Below, one piece after another: positions 61,530 to 64,000 of a stretch of DNA of 64,000 nt. The DNA comes from JANQPD01 sp963715655 (GTDB lineage Bacteria; Bacteroidota; Bacteroidia; Flavobacteriales; Schleiferiaceae): contig OY970262.1 in assembly GCA_963715655.1 (NCBI GenBank), forward strand, positions 2,666,001 to 2,730,000. The letters run 5' to 3'. How positions within the stretch are numbered: the stretch's first letter is position 1; every line of letters begins with the position of its first letter. A program made the position numbers and the translations under genes. The notes beneath the pieces are model-generated. The model was not told the origin of the DNA and did not search any database. It saw only the letters and a program-made list of their open reading frames with translations.

Positions 61530-63053
61530 TCAGGTATTGAGCACAAAATCTTTAAATTCAATAAAGTCTTCCTGCTTCATCACTTTTTTGGTTTTTATTT
61601 GCCCTCCTTTTTTCCGATCCTTTGCGTGCCAATCATAAAAACGTTGTTTATCAACCGAATACACTTTTACCCCCTTTAGTGCTTTACGTCTAGCAACTTC
61701 ATAATTTTTAGTATTTTCTTTTAGCGTTTCGTCTATTAAGGTTGCTAAGGCTTCATTACTCGGCCCTACCTGCTCAAAACCCAATACCCACTCGTGGTAA
61801 TAATCATCATTTTCATCAGCAACTGCTGCTACCGTAAATTCATCAACTATGGCATCAAACTTTTCTTCAATAGCTTTAATTGCCATGTTCATTTTGCTTT
61901 CGCCTAATTGAGAACCCACCACATTTAAGAAATGCTTGGTACGCCCGGTAATTTTAATTTCTGCGCGACTTTTATCGGTAAAAGCAACTAAATCGCCAAT
62001 CATATAACGCCATGTACCAGCAACGGTGCTTACAATTAAAGCATAGTCTTGACCTTCTTCTACTTCACTTATGGTTAACGCCAAGGGGTTTTCTATCAAC
62101 GTGCCGTGCGCATCAAATCCTCTTTCATCAAAAGGTATAAATTCAAAGAAAATTCCGTGTTGCAAAGCCAACTTCATGCTAGAGGTTTCCGGACGTGCAT
62201 TGTACGCTATAAAACCTTCTGAAGCCAAATAAGTATCCATAATAACCACTTCCTTACCAAACACTTTTTTAAAGGCCGGTAAATATGGCTCAAATGCAAC
62301 ACCACCGGGTGTGTACACGGTTAGGTTGGGCCAAATTTCATGTATATTATTTAGGTTATTTGCTTTAATAACTTCCTTTAGCATTAGTAATATCCAGCTT
62401 GGTATTCCGCTCATGGCAGATATATTCCACTCTGGTGCTTCCTTGGCAATTAAGGCCACACGTTCATCCCAATCATCAATAGCAGAAATAGCATCACCCG
62501 GTCTATAAACACCTTCAAACCAAGAAGGTAAGTTGCTGGCGCTTATACCGCTAATTTCTCCTTCTTCATGGTCGTCCACTTTTTTAAGCTTGGTGCTACT
62601 ACCTAACATAAGCACCTGATTTTCAAAAAATTCTGGCGGAAAATCATAGTTGGTAATAGATAGCAACTGAGAAATACCCACTTTACGAATACTTTCTATC
62701 ATTTCATCTGAAACAGGGATACGCTTGGCATTTCCGGTGGTACCGCTACTGCGGGCAAAAAAACTAGGCTTGCCCGGCCAAGTTATATCCGGAACGTTTA
62801 GTTGTTGGCTCCACCAGTCTTCAAACATTTCATCGTACTCAAAAATGGGCACTCTTTTTTGATATTCTGTTACAATATCTTTGGCTTTTAAAATATCTGT
62901 AAAACCATAAAACTTACCGAATGATGTATCATGAGCGGTGTTTAGGAGGTTGTAAAGCTCGTCTTGCTGGCAAATTTGCGCGTCTGTTTCTTTTTTAAAC
63001 AGCGTATTACCAACTTTAATGGCGCGTTTAACTACGTTTCCTACTATATGCAT
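61530..63053 (-). CDS. GH3 auxin-responsive-promoter-family protein (acyl-adenylating fold)
   Basis: A 507-aa protein of the GH3 family within the ANL adenylating enzymes. The P-loop-like FFARSSGTTGNAKRIPVS (about 104-121), the YLASEGFIAYN block and the C-terminal ITGRTKHFLNVVGSQLGESK are clear. Bacteroidota carry one or more GH3 genes, with no established substrate; in plants the family couples amino acids to jasmonate or auxin. It precedes fabI by 51 bp on the same strand, so a link to lipid metabolism is possible but unproven. Confidence 0.9.
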   Translation of the reverse strand: MHIVGNVVKRAIKVGNTLFKKETDAQICQQDELYNLLNTAHDTSFGKFYGFTDILKAKDIVTEYQKRVPIFEYDEMFEDWWSQQLNVPDITWPGKPSFFARSSGTTGNAKRIPVSDEMIESIRKVGISQLLSITNYDFPPEFFENQVLMLGSSTKLKKVDDHEEGEISGISASNLPSWFEGVYRPGDAISAIDDWDERVALIAKEAPEWNISAMSGIPSWILLMLKEVIKANNLNNIHEIWPNLTVYTPGGVAFEPYLPAFKKVFGKEVVIMDTYLASEGFIAYNARPETSSMKLALQHGIFFEFIPFDERGFDAHGTLIENPLALTISEVEEGQDYALIVSTVAGTWRYMIGDLVAFTDKSRAEIKITGRTKHFLNVVGSQLGESKMNMAIKAIEEKFDAIVDEFTVAAVADENDDYYHEWVLGFEQVGPSNEALATLIDETLKENTKNYEVARRKALKGVKVYSVDKQRFYDWHAKDRKKGGQIKTKKVMKQEDFIEFKDFVLNT

Positions 63054-63091
63054 TTTGTATATTTTTAAAAGGAAAACCTATTTCCCTACCA

Positions 63092-64000
63092 TTAGTTTAG
63101 TCTAATTGAAAATTTGGTTCCTTTTTCCAACTCACTTTCTACTCTAATTTCTCCTTTTAAAGATTCCACTTGTGTTTTAGTGATAAATAAACCCAAGCCT
63201 TTACTATCAGGATGTTTGCTAAATGTTTTGTACATACCAAATAGTTTATGGCCATGACGAGCCAAATTTATGCCTATCCCATTATCTTCAAACGTTAGCC
63301 ATACGCTAGCATTCTTATCTTTAAAGGAATGTATATTAATTATTGGATTACGCTCCGGATGCTTGTACTTAATAGCATTAGTAATAAAATTTAGAAAAAT
63401 AGAATCTATGTAAGCGGGAATGTATTTCACACTTTTTACTTTAAAATTTAAATTTACTTCCGTTTTTTCTTCTTGCATAAAAGCGCTCAACACCTTCTCT
63501 AAATTTTTAAAACTATCAGCAAAATGTAATTTCTTTAAAGAACTTTTTGCATGATTTTGAATACTTACAATTTCATTCAAATCTTTAATAGTAGTTTCCA
63601 ATTGGCGCGAAGCATCTTCAAGCATACCTAAATACTGATGCCAATCTTTTTCATTTTTAGCTTCCTTTAAAAATTTTGTAAGCATTTGAATATTGCTGGT
63701 GTGCGAGTTTAAGTTGTGCGACACAATGTGCGCAAAACCTTGTAAACGCTTGTTCTGCTCACCTAATACCGTTAGCGAATCGCGAAGTGTAATTTCCTGT
63801 TTTTTCTTTTCAGTAATATCTTGAAAAACACCGTTTAGTTTTATTACTTCTCCGCTTTCATTTACTATTGGCATACAAATGGAACGTACAAAAATTTGGT
63901 TGCCCTTGGCCGTAATAAAGTTAAACTCTTCATCAAAACCCTCCCCTTTTTCAATTGCCTTTTGCAGTAATTTTTCTATTTGTGCTTTGTCTGCTTCCGG
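63092..64000 (-). CDS. PAS-domain sensor histidine kinase (N-terminal part beyond right edge)
   Basis: The reverse strand is open from the right edge to the stop at 63092-63094, at least 303 codons; the 5' end is outside. At the edge the end of a PAS domain is visible (GEGFDEEFNFITAKGNQIF and VRSICMPIVNESGE), followed by the PAC motif LNGVFQDITEKKKQE. The dimerisation segment GFAHIVSHNLNSHTSNIQML carries the phospho-accepting His. The ATPase domain shows FLNFITNAIKYKHP (N box), VWLTFEDNGIGIN (G1) and GLGLFITKTQVESLKGEI (G2). No transmembrane helix is visible. Its response regulator is not in the window. Confidence 0.9.
   Translation of the reverse strand, partial: PEADKAQIEKLLQKAIEKGEGFDEEFNFITAKGNQIFVRSICMPIVNESGEVIKLNGVFQDITEKKKQEITLRDSLTVLGEQNKRLQGFAHIVSHNLNSHTSNIQMLTKFLKEAKNEKDWHQYLGMLEDASRQLETTIKDLNEIVSIQNHAKSSLKKLHFADSFKNLEKVLSAFMQEEKTEVNLNFKVKSVKYIPAYIDSIFLNFITNAIKYKHPERNPIINIHSFKDKNASVWLTFEDNGIGINLARHGHKLFGMYKTFSKHPDSKGLGLFITKTQVESLKGEIRVESELEKGTKFSIRLN

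Noticed and set aside
1..64000. tRNA or rRNA genes
   Set aside because: No GGTTCGAATCC-type T-arm with matching acceptor ends, and no rRNA-like conserved blocks, were noticed on either strand.

Overview
The window is a Bacteroidota chromosome fragment, most likely from the order Flavobacteriales. The support for this is: AT-rich DNA with Bacteroidota-type -7 boxes (TAnnTTTG); a PorT/SprT-like type IX secretion (T9SS) gene next to ubiE; a giant exported protein with a T9SS C-terminal sorting domain; two DUF5686 outer-membrane proteins; a PUR/DUF3276 protein; a GH3-family protein; and many short SusD-free lipoproteins with CarboxypepD_reg-like domains. The family or genus cannot be fixed from sequence reading alone. 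No tRNA, rRNA, CRISPR array or prophage was seen.

Layout. 0-9 kb: partial nusB, leucine-dehydrogenase-type gene, an MsbA-like ABC exporter, a PUR-family protein, a lipoprotein and an M61-M13 peptidase pair. 9-14 kb: ubiE-porT, a decayed lipoprotein gene, a tandem duplication of a lipoprotein gene that carries along the 5' end of corA, then intact corA. 14-22 kb: one gene for a 2.6-kDa-residue-scale (about 2620 aa) modular adhesin with a C-type lectin domain, two LamG domains nested in HYR-like units, HYR repeats, a SprB-like repeat, six SdrD-B-like repeats and a T9SS sorting tail. 22-30.5 kb: TPR/HTH regulator, gyrB, the tatC-lptB pair and recQ.

30.5-36.3 kb is the plastic part: an approximately 270-bp structured repeat present twice, a truncated secreted-protein gene, an intact IS982-type insertion sequence with 12-bp terminal inverted repeats and an 8-bp target duplication, a series of four related lipoprotein genes (one a tandem-duplicated pseudogene that differs from its twin by one base in a poly-C tract), and four copies of a 266-bp tandem repeat that run into the stop codon of an mscS gene.

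36.3-64 kb is mostly housekeeping: mscS, polyprenyl synthase, rmlA and an RND exporter in one run; trmB-ATL-rsmI overlapping operon; a YefM-YoeB toxin-antitoxin module with TGTACA operator half-sites over its promoter; a DtxR-type regulator divergent from a DUF5686 gene; an MltF-like lytic transglycosylase; a sulfide/persulfide detoxification group (rhodanese, CstB-like persulfide dioxygenase-rhodanese, TauE); sucC; a second DUF5686 gene; lolD-like ATPase with the KDO genes kdsD-kdsA-kdsC; a PIG-V-like membrane glycosyltransferase; fabI; a GH3-family enzyme and a PAS histidine kinase cut by the right edge.

Functionally the window is weighted toward the cell envelope: KDO and LPS transport (kdsD/A/C, lptB), lipoprotein release (lolD-like), Tat and T9SS export (tatC, porT), peptidoglycan turnover (mltF-like) and surface proteins. 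All function calls rest on motif reading and family knowledge; no database search was run.
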